Assembly (NCBI GenBank): GCA_030789695.1
Contig: CM061140.1
Coordinates: 85,560,422-85,624,421, forward strand
DNA length: 64,000 nt
Source of the DNA: Scilla litardierei
Taxonomy: Eukaryota; Streptophyta; Magnoliopsida; Asparagales; Asparagaceae
Reading direction: 5' to 3'
Positions within the stretch are counted from its first letter, which is position 1; each line of letters starts with the position of its first letter. This document shows, one piece after another, positions 19,347-29,690 of this stretch. Made by a program: the position numbers and the translations under genes. The notes under the pieces are model-generated. The model saw nothing but the letters and a program-made list of their open reading frames with translations, was not told where the DNA came from and made no database searches.

Positions 19347-22300
19347 TCTATTATACATTTGACAGCGATGTTTGAATCCTATGGCTGACTAGGACAAACT
19401 GGTTGATAGTAAGACGGTCTGGATTTAATCTTGATGAATCGATGGTTGGAATTAAACTTTGGAATGAATGGTTTGTATTTTAACACATACTTTTTACATT
19501 TGTGGGTCCCATTTGATAGCAACAGACTTTTAAACTCAGCCTTTTAAATCATTTTCGGGTAAAGAAAGAGGAATATCAAAAGAATTTTTTTGGAAAAGAT
19601 AAAGACGGATATCAACAGATATTTTGGAAAGAGAAAGATGCATTTTGGGGCAGAGCTTCCCAAAATGGCTCTTGCTCTTCCCCAAAAGATCAGCAGAAAG
19701 AACCCATCTCTTCGGGGGAGAGCCTCCGTTTACTTATACTTTGGGGTTCTTGCTGCTTTGGGGTTCGAGTTGCATTGCTGGATCTCAACAGCACTAATGG
19801 AGGAGCTTCCTGGGCACCGGAGGTCGGTAGCGTGATGCCAGCGGCAAGCCTAAGGTGTCAAGGTCCGCGAAGGCATGACTTCGATTCTACATCTATCTCG
19901 CCACCATCCTCGAATATCTCATCACCGAGGTCTTCTTTACCATCGATTCTCCATCTATCTCCGTTTATCAATTTAGCATTCCTCTCCATTTGTGATTTTG
20001 TTAATTGTTAATTGGGCCAGTATTCCTGGATCTCGACGGCGTTGCTGGATCTCGACCCCGCTACTCCAGCATTCATCTTGTCATGTATAGATCTGCTTTC
20101 GCTGACGACGGGACCAACAACCTCTTCGGATCTGATGCAGCAAGAGGATGTTGTGGCCCCTTACTGTTCATCATCTCCTGCAGTAAGAGGATGCAGCAAG
20201 TGTTGTTGGTTCACTTGAGAAGCCTGTGGATTGTTTTGTTGATGGTGGCTGCTGCTGGGTAGGAGTTGTCAGCCCATTAAACGATGGAGCTTTCGTTAGA
20301 AAAGGCATAGATTGTGGCTGGTTAGGATTATTGAAGGTTGTAGCTTGAAGTGGATCATTGTTCGGAGGTGAACAGGTCCTTAACATATATTGGTAATTGT
20401 TCAATGTAGCTGCAGTCTGTAGAGTATTGTTCGTCATTGAATTAGCTGCCGGCTTCAATTTAAAATCTATGCTTGGTGCGCTACTATAACTCAGAGAATG
20501 ATCATGGTACTTTATTTTTCGTTTCCTTTTTTTGTTTTCAAGTTAAAGTTGTGATTTTTGATTGTTGAACTCAGTGATTTTTGATAATTTTTTATTGTTT
20601 TGATTTTTGATTGTTGAAATCAGAATTCAGAAAAAGAGAGTGCCGGATGAGGAACTCAATGATTGTTGATTGTTTTTTCTGAATTCTGATTGTTCAACTT
20701 GGTGATGATTTATGAAGGTGATTAGTATGAAGAGAATCAATTTCTCATAAAATTTATACCAGATGATAATCTGAGAACTGGTGATGATTTAAGAGTATTG
20801 CACTACAGGTTGGTCCATAGATGAACCATACAGTACGATTTTCGGTTCTGATAGGAGACTATATGGTTTTTGTTGAAATCAAACTCACCCTATGGATTAC
20901 ACTCAGGGCAAGAGGTGATGTTCTATGGGAATCCTTGGCCATCACTCCACCCCTTCATCATTGTTCTCTTCCAGCAAATTGGAAGACTATCTACACTCCT
21001 GGTTGGCGACAGAACTTCAACACTAGGGACTTTACAGAGCTCTACAATCTCGGCTTGCCATTGCTATGTACAACAACTGCCAGAGGGAGACAGGATGGGG
21101 TGGACGAAGGATATACCCCTGTAATGTAATTAGAAATATATATATATATATATATGCAAGATTGGTATGCACTACAGCTGAAATTATAATGGTATATGTG
21201 AGTCTAATTCATATCAATAAATTGATAGTTGGGGGCGTTAAGTATATGTAACTGCACTTTGTATTACAGAGACTACCAATGGTCATAGTCAAGCTCAATA
21301 ATGTATTAAGTACATGGTACTAACATTCAGTTATATGTTACATTATGTGTGACTGACCTTTCTCTTCATACTAATCATACATTCGGCTGTTGTTGTGCGC
21401 ATTAATTTTATGGTCTCCATAGTAATCACCTGAGGATTAAGGAACAGACTTCTCTATATAAGCTTTTAAGTTTCTAAAAGTTTACTGATGTCTGTTGTGA
21501 ATTTTGATAATTTATGTTGCTATTGTGCAAAGTTTGTTATGATATATTGATATTGCACTGGACAATATGTTGTGCCGAGAGTTCTGCGATAAGATCAACG
21601 AGTACCTGAAAGATGTAGGCGAAGCGCAACAAGGAGTTGGTGTTATTCAATGGTATGCGAAAGCTAACACATTTTGATTATATTGTGATATTTCCAGTCT
21701 CCAGTTCTATGAAATCTAAATGGTAACCTATTCGACATGGAGATGGTTGGGAGATGGCTTAATTTAATAATGTAGTACTGGTGAAATTGGATTCAAATCA
21801 GTGAAACCATCCATCGTTTTGTTATACATGATGGAATCAAAAAATGTTTTGTTCATGTAAGTAAATTTTGCCCTTTTGCGGAATTTGTTTAATTGGATAT
21901 GCAATGTTTTCAGTACGCTAATAGAACATTCTCTCTAGTGAAGCTTTTAAAGAAAAAGATTCACATTCCCATTATGCTTTACTATAATCATTATAGGAAG
22001 TCTATATCAGAGGAAATAGTGTATTTTACCTTTGCACTTGAAATATTTTATTAACATGGAATGATATTCTCCAACTGTAAAAATGTATTCAGGATGGAGG
22101 TGCATTTTTTGGGAATGCTAGATAGATGCATGTACCTTTTTTCTTTTGGAAGTTTCTAAACTTGAAATTTGGATTAACAATCATATTTTATCACATCATT
22201 TTTCTCCATTTTATGGAGTTTGAATGCTGCACATTTGGAAGATTATAGTAAATTCATTTATCAACAAGATACATTATGTTTCCGTAAAATAGGAAAAAAG

Positions 22301-22869
22301 AGAACTGTATAGTTCTGCATAATTTTTGTGATTGAAAATAATGGTCAAGTTGTTTCTATGTTTTTAGAAAATCACCTTGCGACTATAGTAAATCCATAAA
22401 AGAAACAAACGAAAGTAAAAGATAAGTTGTAGCTCTTTAATCATATGTCTGCAATATAAAGATTAACCATCATCATTCCTTTATATCATAATCGACATTT
22501 GTCTTGCGTACATTTACAGATGATTGGGCTTATGTCCCTTATCTCTGGCACTGCATATGCTCATGCACTAGATATCCAATCCAATATAGGTGAAATATAT
22601 TCAAGCATAGTGTTTGTCCACAGCATGAGTACGATATCTTAAAAAAATTATTAAATCCTTTTCAGTTTACTTATATTTGATCGCCTTAATAACTTCAAGC
22701 TTCTAAATTTTATTTTTCACTAACAATTGGGGGGAGAGGATTATTTTTCACTAACAACTCGAATCTGCTAAATTTTATTTTTAGTAACAACCGTGTTTTA
22801 ATTTTGGGGGAACTATGCTTTTGAGGGTGAAATATATTATATGAACCATGCCCTATGGGCACGGTTATG

Positions 22870-22874
<5 letters not shown>
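19347..22874 (+). mobile_element. Helitron H1 (non-autonomous, gene-capturing)
   Basis: It starts TCTATTATACA after an A (19346) and ends with a GCCC/GGGC hairpin, GGTTATGA and CTAG before a T (22875). These are the Helitron rules: 5' TC, 3' hairpin then CTRR, inserted between A and T without duplication. The 5' TCTATT(A/C)TA and the 3' 20 bp are shared with H2 and H3. It carries a SEUSS-like fragment on the minus strand (20150-20461). Other exon-like stretches I could not assign are 19650-19835, 20870-21124 and 21570-21660 (plus-strand peptide with FCDKINEYLKDVGEAQQG). 21665-22500 is AT-rich with no gene. No Rep/helicase gene. Confidence 0.8.
20150..20461 (-). pseudogene. SEUSS-like transcriptional adaptor fragment captured by H1
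   Basis: On the minus strand the peptide contains TLNNYQYMLR, FNNPNQPQS, then after a frame change QQNNPQASQVNQQ and LLQEMMNSKG. This order (NYQ..L, NSNQ-type, Q-rich SSQVNQ, LLQEMMN) is typical of the C-terminal Gln/Asn-rich part of plant SEUSS and SEUSS-like proteins. Those are LIM-binding-type co-regulators that pair with LEUNIG in the nucleus. The conserved Ldb1-type domain is not present. At least one frameshift, so it is non-functional as SEUSS. Low complexity limits certainty; another Gln-rich protein is possible. Confidence 0.5.

Positions 22875-22909
<35 letters not shown>
22875..22909 (+). repeat. (TG)n microsatellite
   Basis: About 17 TG units immediately after the H1 3' end. The Helitron inserted at the edge of, or generated, the dinucleotide run. 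Confidence 0.95.
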
Positions 22910-22911
<2 letters not shown>

Positions 22912-23777
22912 CACTCTCACAGTTTGGAGCTCATCCCCCTATAATATCTCTCCTTCCCCTCTATTTCATACGCTTACGCAAAGGAGAAACCCAACCATCA
23001 CGATCCTCTCCGACCTTCACCTTCCTCCTCCATTCGAACCACCGCCAAAGCCCTTCTCTTGCAACCCACTCCGTCTGCCCTCCTCTTTCGAAGGCCACTG
23101 ACTGCAACTCCCGCCTCAGCCCTCCTTCAACTCCGACAGCCGCTGCGACGACCTCCTCCCACAGCACCTATAAACTCCAACCCAACTTCCCTCCCTTTCG
23201 CCTACAACCACCTGCAACCCACTCCGCCTCCCACGCTCTTCGGTGCCTCCTCTCTGCCCGTCAGCACCGACCACCGCTTTTGCCACTTCCGACATCAACA
23301 CCAGCATCCACCTTCGATGAACCCAAGCTCCGACGACCCATCTGCAATGCCAGGCCCTCAGCACTAACTCTCATCATGTTCGAGCAACCCGACCAGCCCC
23401 CTCAACACTCTCCACTCTGACCACCCTCTCCCTACAACCCAGCACCGACCACATCCCACAGTAACTGCCACCCCGTCCTCCTCTCCCTGACACCCTCCAG
23501 CGAACCCATGCCGCCTGCTCGCCCCATCTCCTCTCACCATAAGCCCCAGCGCCTCGCTCCAATGCCATCCCACCAACCTCGAAGTCCCTCTCACGACGCT
23601 CCTTCTCAAACCCCGCCGATGGCCACCAAGATAACACCGTCCCACCTCTGGACTAACCCAACACCTCTGATGCCGGGCGACCCACCTCCAAGCCTCCTCC
23701 CTCTAATCTAACACCCCACCATCACCGACGACCCACCAGTACCCCTCACCGTCCTCCATTGACCTCCCTCCACCTTC
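22910..23777 (+). repeat. Tekay-like LTR E, piece 2 (C-rich leader-like stretch)
   Basis: C-rich sequence (CTCC, CACC and ACCC words) like the 5'-untranslated part of the D LTR at 24360-24620. Long proline/serine-rich frames exist on several frames, none with a recognisable domain, so I do not call a gene. The last five bases (CCTTC, 23773-23777) are duplicated after element D at 34022-34026. Confidence 0.5.
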
Positions 23778-26495
23778 TGTAACGGTCGCTTTTCGACCTT
23801 ATGTATTTCTGCGTGTACGTACGTTTTTCGTACGCGTATTTTATTTGACTCTTTCTTGGATTTGGACTATGCAATGTGATGTGTTGTTGTGACCATATGG
23901 AAGAGTAGATATTTGTGGGATTTTTTAGGAACGTCATTTCACGGCTCGTTCTTTCACAGAACAGTTTTGAATGGAAGGGCGTTTTGGTCTTTTGGCTTCA
24001 ACGCTCAGTTCTTGATTTTGTAATATTTCTCGGTAGGATTAGCTCGCGACCAGACCCCATAACCTCAAGCCTCTCATCGCTGCGATCGTTTCGGTATTTT
24101 CGGATTATTTTTTCGATGCCCGTAGGACGAGCTATCCCCTAATCCTTTTCTTTCCTTAATTAACCCTTAATCAATTTGAAATTCAAATTAACCCTTATCC
24201 CCCTAATATCTCCAACGTATCAAGGAGATATGATTCAGCCACTATTGTCACCTTCCTTTTTTCCAAACTCTACTCTCCCTATCTCTATCTCTCTCCTACA
24301 ATAACCCTAAACCCTAAAGGTATTTAGCAATATGTTTCATCATTTAACCCAACCCTTGCGATAACCCAAGGTCACGAAGCAACCGCCACCTCTTTTCCTT
24401 CATCGACTTCTTCTTCTTCTTCCAGCACCGGAGAACCCACCTCGGCCCCCTCTCCGCCGGCAACGACAGCCTCGAAGGGCCGTCTCTTCCTCGCGCAAGA
24501 AGCAGCCGCCGGCTGCTCTTTTCTCGACCGTCGGCTGCTGCATTTCCCGGTCGTCGCACGTCGTTCGATGACCGCCCCAGCTGACACAGATTGCAAACCC
24601 CAGCGGCCACCTGCACCTGCTACCGCCACCGACTAGTGTCCCGAAGGCCCCGACAGCCCGCACGTTGCTCCTCGAGCGCGATCTGTCCATTGCTCGCTGT
24701 TTCGACGTTGATCTGTCCTTTGCTCGCTGTCCAGCCCCTTGCTCGATGTCCTCACCTTCCGTTCACTGCCAGGACGTGTCTCGCTACGTTAACTTTGGCC
24801 GAGACACCATAGATGACGAGGAGCTTCCACCGTTCAGACTCTACGTCCATTCTACATCAAACACCGAAGAGGTTGGTCCCCCTAATGTGTAGTAAAACCC
24901 CACACGTAGCAAAACGTAAAACCTAATCTAAAATTTGTCAACGTAAACTAAAGTTAATTTTTGCACCTTTAAAACGTTGTCCACCGTAGGAAATCGACGA
25001 ATGAACTGAATTTCTGTGCATATAGGATTGACGTCGATCTAGACCGAACAAATCATCAAAAGACGTGACTTTTTGACTGTTAGGATAGTCCCGCCAAATT
25101 TAGAAACAAACAGTAATAGGATTACCAAAAAGCGCGATCTGACATTGCCGTTATCCTGTTTCAGACGGACCATTGCCGACGAGACGCTTCGACGAGACGA
25201 TCCGGACCGACGACTCACTGGCCTCCACAGGCAAGTGTTTACACGTATACTCGTACGGCCATGTTTAGGCCATCTCTTACTTAGAATGTTAGAGTACATT
25301 TAAAGAGAACCGGACGTGAAATGATAGCGTCCAGAACCCCCCTTGACAGCTTAGACTTGACGACGAAGTCTAAGCACAACAACAACAACAACTGACATCT
25401 TAGGGTTTTCCTGTGTGCGCGCGCGTGTGGACCCCCTAGAAGAAGCATCCCTACATTTGTCAGGTCGTGTCCTGTTACACAAAAAGCCTTCGGGCGTTTC
25501 AGATGCTCTTCCTACGAGAGTGATCTCTGTGTTACAAAAAGCCTTCGGGCGTTTCAGATGCTCTCCTTGCGAGAGTGATCTCCGTGTTACAAAAAATCCC
25601 TTGGGCGTTTCAGATGCTCCCCACGCGGGAGTGATCTCCGTGATACAAAAAGACTACGGACGTTTCAAGTGCCCTCCATGCGAGGGTGATCTCTGGTTGT
25701 CTTGTCTTGAGCACTTGGGTTTGGGGTAGGGTTGAGCGGTCGCATGGGGAGAGGGTCTGGCCGCCCTCGAACTGTAAGGCGTAAACCCTTCGAGTCACAC
25801 GTGTCTTGTCTTGTCCCGCCTAGGTTAGTCCTGTAGCCGGTAGCACACGCTACGTCTACTGTCTGTCGTGTTAACTTTTCTTGCACCGTTTTACTTTCTG
25901 TATAGTATAACTGCCATGTTATAACCCCTGCATGTTAAACAACCAGTAAAATGTTGCTCTTAATCATATTACACTTGCAGTAGAGTCTTACCCTTCTTTG
26001 TAGACTTTACCTGACGTACAGTTCCTTTTCTCTTGGGTGTTGTATGTCAGATGTTGAGCCAGAGTACGTTGACGAGCTAGACTTAACCGAGTACGTGGGT
26101 CCAGAGGACGTCGACCTGGAGTACGTGCCTGAGGAGGACCAGAGCTAGAGGTTCCTCACTGTTGCCGATCCAGAGATTCATTGCTTTCTATGTTGGGTGC
26201 GTAGAACCGTTTACTCTTCTGTCTAGGTTAGGTGCTTGCAACAGTAGTTTACTTTCAGCTGTTGTAGCCGTGCTGGGCTTTGTTTTAGACTCCCATACTT
26301 TTCTGGATATCTGTTGGAATAAAATGAATGCATTTCCTTTTTAGTACTTTTGTTGTTCCGTACTTTTCTGCAGGGACCTGTTCCTTCGTCTTGGAGTACC
26401 ACACATGCGTTTATTGGGTCCGAGCCTCATAGCTCTGGCCCAAGCGGGCCTTAGTCATGCGACACCTCCGTAGTTTTGGGAAGCGGGGCGTGACA
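23778..26495 (+). repeat. 5' LTR of element D
   Basis: It starts TGTAACGGTCGC and ends GGGGCGTGACA. Contents: AT-rich U3, CCCTAAACCCTAAA words near 24303, a C-rich leader, (CAA)n at 25377-25392, and a four-unit tandem repeat (25465-25697). Confidence 0.95.
25465..25697 (+). repeat. Four-unit tandem repeat in D LTR
   Basis: Units of about 57-60 bp each run through TTACAAAAA, CGGGCGTTTCAGATGCTC and CGAGAGTGATCTC. The right LTR copy is at about 33012-33240 with its own substitutions. Confidence 0.85.
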
Positions 26496-26529
26496 AGTGT
26501 TAGTGGTGGCCCATGCAGGTCCCCTTTCT

Positions 26530-26617
26530 GTGAGTTAGGAACGATAAAAGTATTAGCATTCATTTTTTATTATCCAGTTTTATATGCAAGTCTAAATTGT
26601 GTCTTTCTTGTCAATAG
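26530..26617 (+). other. Candidate 5'-untranslated intron of element D
   Basis: The donor GTGAGTTAGG and the acceptor GTCAATAG, one base before the gag ATG, enclose 88 AT-rich bp. Motif-based inference. Confidence 0.45.
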
Positions 26618-26618
26618 G

Positions 26619-27765
26619 ATGGCAGGACGACGCATCACCCGGTCCGGGAGCTCAGGCGATGGAGTTCCAGAAGATCGGGGTGGTGAATTCCGTCAGTTTC
26701 TGGGCGTGATGAGAGAGATGCTGGACATGCAGCATCAGTTGGTTCAGCAATCCCACCGTGCTACCCATGCTCCTCCAGCTGCACCACCACCGCCACCGCC
26801 TGCCCTTCGAGCTGCGCCGGGAGTGAAGCAGTTCAATGAGCTCCAGCCAAAGACATTTTCTGGGAAGGAAGGACCCTTAGGTGCCGATGAGTGGATCCAG
26901 AGCACAGAAGAGAAGCTGGTAGCTGCGAAGATTCCTAAGGATACCAGAGTTGAGAGAGCGAAGATGCAGCTGGCCTAGAATGCTAGGAACTGGTGGCGCA
27001 TTGAGGAGAGGTACCTGCAGAAGCCAGTGGAGTGGAAGACCTTCAAGTCCATGTTTCGAAAGAAGTATTTCCCTAAGGCTGCTAAGAGGGAGCTTCTGAG
27101 CCGATTTGTGAATCTGAAGCAGGGGGAAATGACTGTTGATGAGTACGAGGCAGAGTTAGAGATGCTCAGTCAATTTGCCTCTCATATGGTGAAGAAGGAA
27201 GAGAACCGAGCTGATCGGTTTCGTCAGGGACTGCGTCCGAAGATTCAGGCTTCCATGTCCTCGACAGATTTTTCGACCATGGGAGCTGTGCTGAATGCCG
27301 CCAGGAATCATAAGAGCATATCGCATCTACCTGACCCTCCAGCTGGTAGAGGAAAGCATCCCATAGAGCAGTACCGGCTACCTGCTAGGCCAGCTATGAG
27401 ACCAGTTCAGACAGTGCCTTTCAAGAGGCCTGGAGCACCTGTGCACAGTCAGAGCAAGGGCCCGTGTCACTACTGCGGGAAGCCAGGGCATGTTCAGAAC
27501 GATTGCAGGAGGAGGTTATGACTGTGCTTGGTGTGTGGGAATGCTTCCCACGCTGCTAAAGATTGCCTGAGAGCACGCCATGCTGGAGTCAGAGCGCCAG
27601 TTCCATTGCAGAGTCAAGCGCCTGCCCCAGTTCACAGAGGAGCTGCTGTCCGTGGACCACCCTTGGCACCACAGACGTAGAGGTTTCGGCAGGCAGCGCA
27701 ACCCCAGAGGCCGGCTTACACCATGACAGCAGTTGAGGTTGAAGACTTGGATGGAGTTATTGCAG
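26619..27765 (+). pseudogene. gag of element D
   Basis: The frame from ATG 26619 (MAGRRITRSGSSG) runs unshifted to 27765, but TAG at 26976, TGA at 27519 and TAG at 27678 break it. In order: a variable N-terminus with a helical segment (VMREMLDMQHQLVQQ) and a proline run (about residues 50-65); the capsid core (FSGKEGPLGADEWIQSTEEK, then WKTFKSMFRKKYFP, FVNLKQGEMTVDEYEAELE, RFRQGLRPKI); and two zinc knuckles, CHYCGKPGHVQNDC (27466-27507) and CLVCGNASHAAKDC (27528-27569). The TGA lies between the knuckles. Capsid and nucleocapsid of a chromovirus. Each stop is one C-to-T step from a sense codon, so the reading frame is otherwise well kept. Confidence 0.93.
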
Positions 27766-27863
27766 GTATTTCTTCAGGCCTAGTCTTTTATTTCATAGTT
27801 TAGATCGTATTGCTTAGCCTTGTTTGTTGCCTTGGTGGTTAGAGTAGTTTTGTTTGACCTTAG
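27766..27863 (+). other. Intron-like segment between gag and protease of D
   Basis: 98 bp, donor GCAG|GTATTT, acceptor TTTGACCTTAG, T-rich interior. It interrupts an otherwise continuous frame with phase 1, and joining the flanks keeps the gag-protease frame open. Splicing is inferred. It could instead be an inserted spacer whose true end is a few codons further on, before the conserved GTILVSSHP. Confidence 0.5.
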
Positions 27864-28420
27864 TTTCTTTATATCTTGGCACCATTCTAGTGTCATCTCA
27901 CCCGGCCTTGGCCTTGTTTGACTCCGGTGCATCTATGTGCATCATATCCCGGAGGTTTGTAACAAGGCACTCTTTTCCCACCCATACACTTTCCAAGTGT
28001 TGGGACATCACCACAGGGGACGGAGTGGTGACGGTGAATCTGGGTTGTCGATCGATCCCATTGGTGGTCAGTGGACATGAACTTTTTACAGATTTCATTG
28101 TCCGTGGTCTGTCGCATTTCGATGTCGTCCTTGGCATCGATTGGCTGGGAGACTTCCACGCTTCGATCGAATGTCACAGCAAGAAGGTGGTGCTCAGGAT
28201 TCCAGGCCACCCGAAGTTCGAATTTCAAAGCAGAGATGAGTCGCTTGGGCCCATCAGATTTCGGGCCAAGCCGGAAGTGCCGGTTGTTGCAGCTATGCAG
28301 ATGGAGATCAGCCGACCAGCAGTCGTCAGAGATTTCTACGACGTCTTCCCAGAGGATATCTCAGGGTTGCCACCCGATAGAGCTCTAGAGTTTGGTATAG
28401 ATCTTATGCCAGGAGCGTAA
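27864..28420 (+). pseudogene. Aspartic protease of element D
   Basis: It contains GTILVSSHPALALFDSGAS, the retropepsin active-site loop with catalytic Asp in DSGAS. Then come IISRRFVTRHSFP and the flap and hydrophobic end (FDVVLGIDWLGDFHASIECH, the ILG/ID-W pattern of gypsy proteases). The linker VRDFYDVFPEDISGLPPDRA leads into RT. It cleaves the polyprotein in the particle. An in-frame TAA at 28418 (one C-to-T from CAA) separates it from RT. Confidence 0.92.
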
Positions 28421-29098
28421 CCTATATCGAAGGCACCGTACCGGATGGCTCCTGCTGAGCTTGAAGAGCTGCAGAAGCAATTGGATGAGTTGTTGCAGGA
28501 GGGATTCATTCACCCTAGTGTGTCACCGTGGGGTGCACCGGTTCTGCTCGTGAAGAAGAATGATGGGTCCCGTCGGATGTGCGTGGACTATCGAGGGCTG
28601 AATGCTGTGACCGTGAAGAATAAGTATCCGCTGTCACGTATCGACGATATTTTCGACCAGCTCAGAGGTTCGAGAGTTTTCTCGAAATTGGATTTGAAGA
28701 GCGGATACCATCAGCTGAAGGTGAAGAAGGATGATATTCCGAAGACAGCTTTTTGGATGAAGTATGGACATTATCAGTTTGTGGTCATGCCATTTGGTGT
28801 GACCAACGCTCCGGCTGTGTTCATGAATTTGATGAACTTAATTTTCTACGACTTCCTGGATAAGTTTGTCGTTATCTTTATAGACGACATCCTTATTTAC
28901 TCGAAGTCTGAGGAGAAGCACAGCTGTCATCTGAGGACAGTGCTAGAGACGCTGAGACGTCATAAGTTATATGCCGAATATAGTATGTGCGAGTTCTGGT
29001 TGGACAGAGTCGCATTCCTAGGACACGTGGTGTCTGGAGATGACATATCTATTGATCCGGAGAAGATCAGAGAAGTCAGAGATTGGCCGACTCTGTAG
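28421..29098 (+). pseudogene. Reverse transcriptase of element D
   Basis: In the same frame as the protease. Motifs in order: [80 protein letters not shown] (first catalytic Asp), [19 protein letters not shown] and [13 protein letters not shown] (catalytic Asp pair), then the LGHVVS connection. All catalytic aspartates are present. TAG at 29096 follows RDWPTL. Domain order and wording are chromovirus (Tekay/Del). It copies element RNA to DNA in the particle. Confidence 0.95.
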
Positions 29099-29690
29099 TC
29101 AGCATCGGATATCAGGAGCTTCCTTGGTTTAGCCGGCTATTATCGTCGGTTCATCAAGGATTTCTTGAGGAATGCAGAGCCGATGACGAAGCTGACGAGG
29201 AAGGACGTGGAGTACCATTGGTCAGTAGCTTGTGAGGAGGTCTTCAGTATCTTGAAGGCGAGGTTGACCACATCACCGATATTGGCTGTACCGGATTGGA
29301 GCAGAGGCTTTGAGGTATATTGTATGCATCGGGGAAGGGCCTTGGATGCGTTTTGCATCAGCATGGCCACGTGGTCACGTACTCTTCTCGTCAGTTGAGG
29401 ACTCATGCGAAGAATTACCCGACGCACGATGTGGAATTGGCAGTGGTGATATTTGCGCTGAAGATCTGCAGGCACTTCTTGCTGAGTGAGAGCGTGAAGA
29501 TTTTCACTGATCACAAAAGCTTGAAGTATATCTTTACACAGAAGGAGCTCAACATGCGTCAGAGATGAAGGTTGGAGCTGATGGCAGACTACGAGATAGA
29601 TCTGCAGTATCACCCGGGGAAGGTGAATGTAGTGCCAGATGCGTTGAGTAGACTCCCCGCTATGATGATGCATACTACCGACTGGAGGAT
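29099..29690 (+). pseudogene. RNase H of element D (frameshifted)
   Basis: It starts with the RT connection SFLGLAGYYRRFIKDF. The first RNase H motif is broken by a one-base loss near 29322, at the catalytic Asp codon just before [14 protein letters not shown]. In the new frame follow [55 protein letters not shown] (TDHKSL motif), TGA at 29566, then LELMADYEIDLQYHPGKVN and PDALSRLP (VADALSR-type end). It would remove RNA from the hybrid. Inactive as it stands. Confidence 0.9.

Noticed and set aside
22878..23420. 180-residue open frame, Cys/Val then Pro/Ser/Thr-rich
   Set aside because: It starts inside the TG microsatellite and continues through C-rich LTR-like DNA. Other frames are equally open and no domain is visible.
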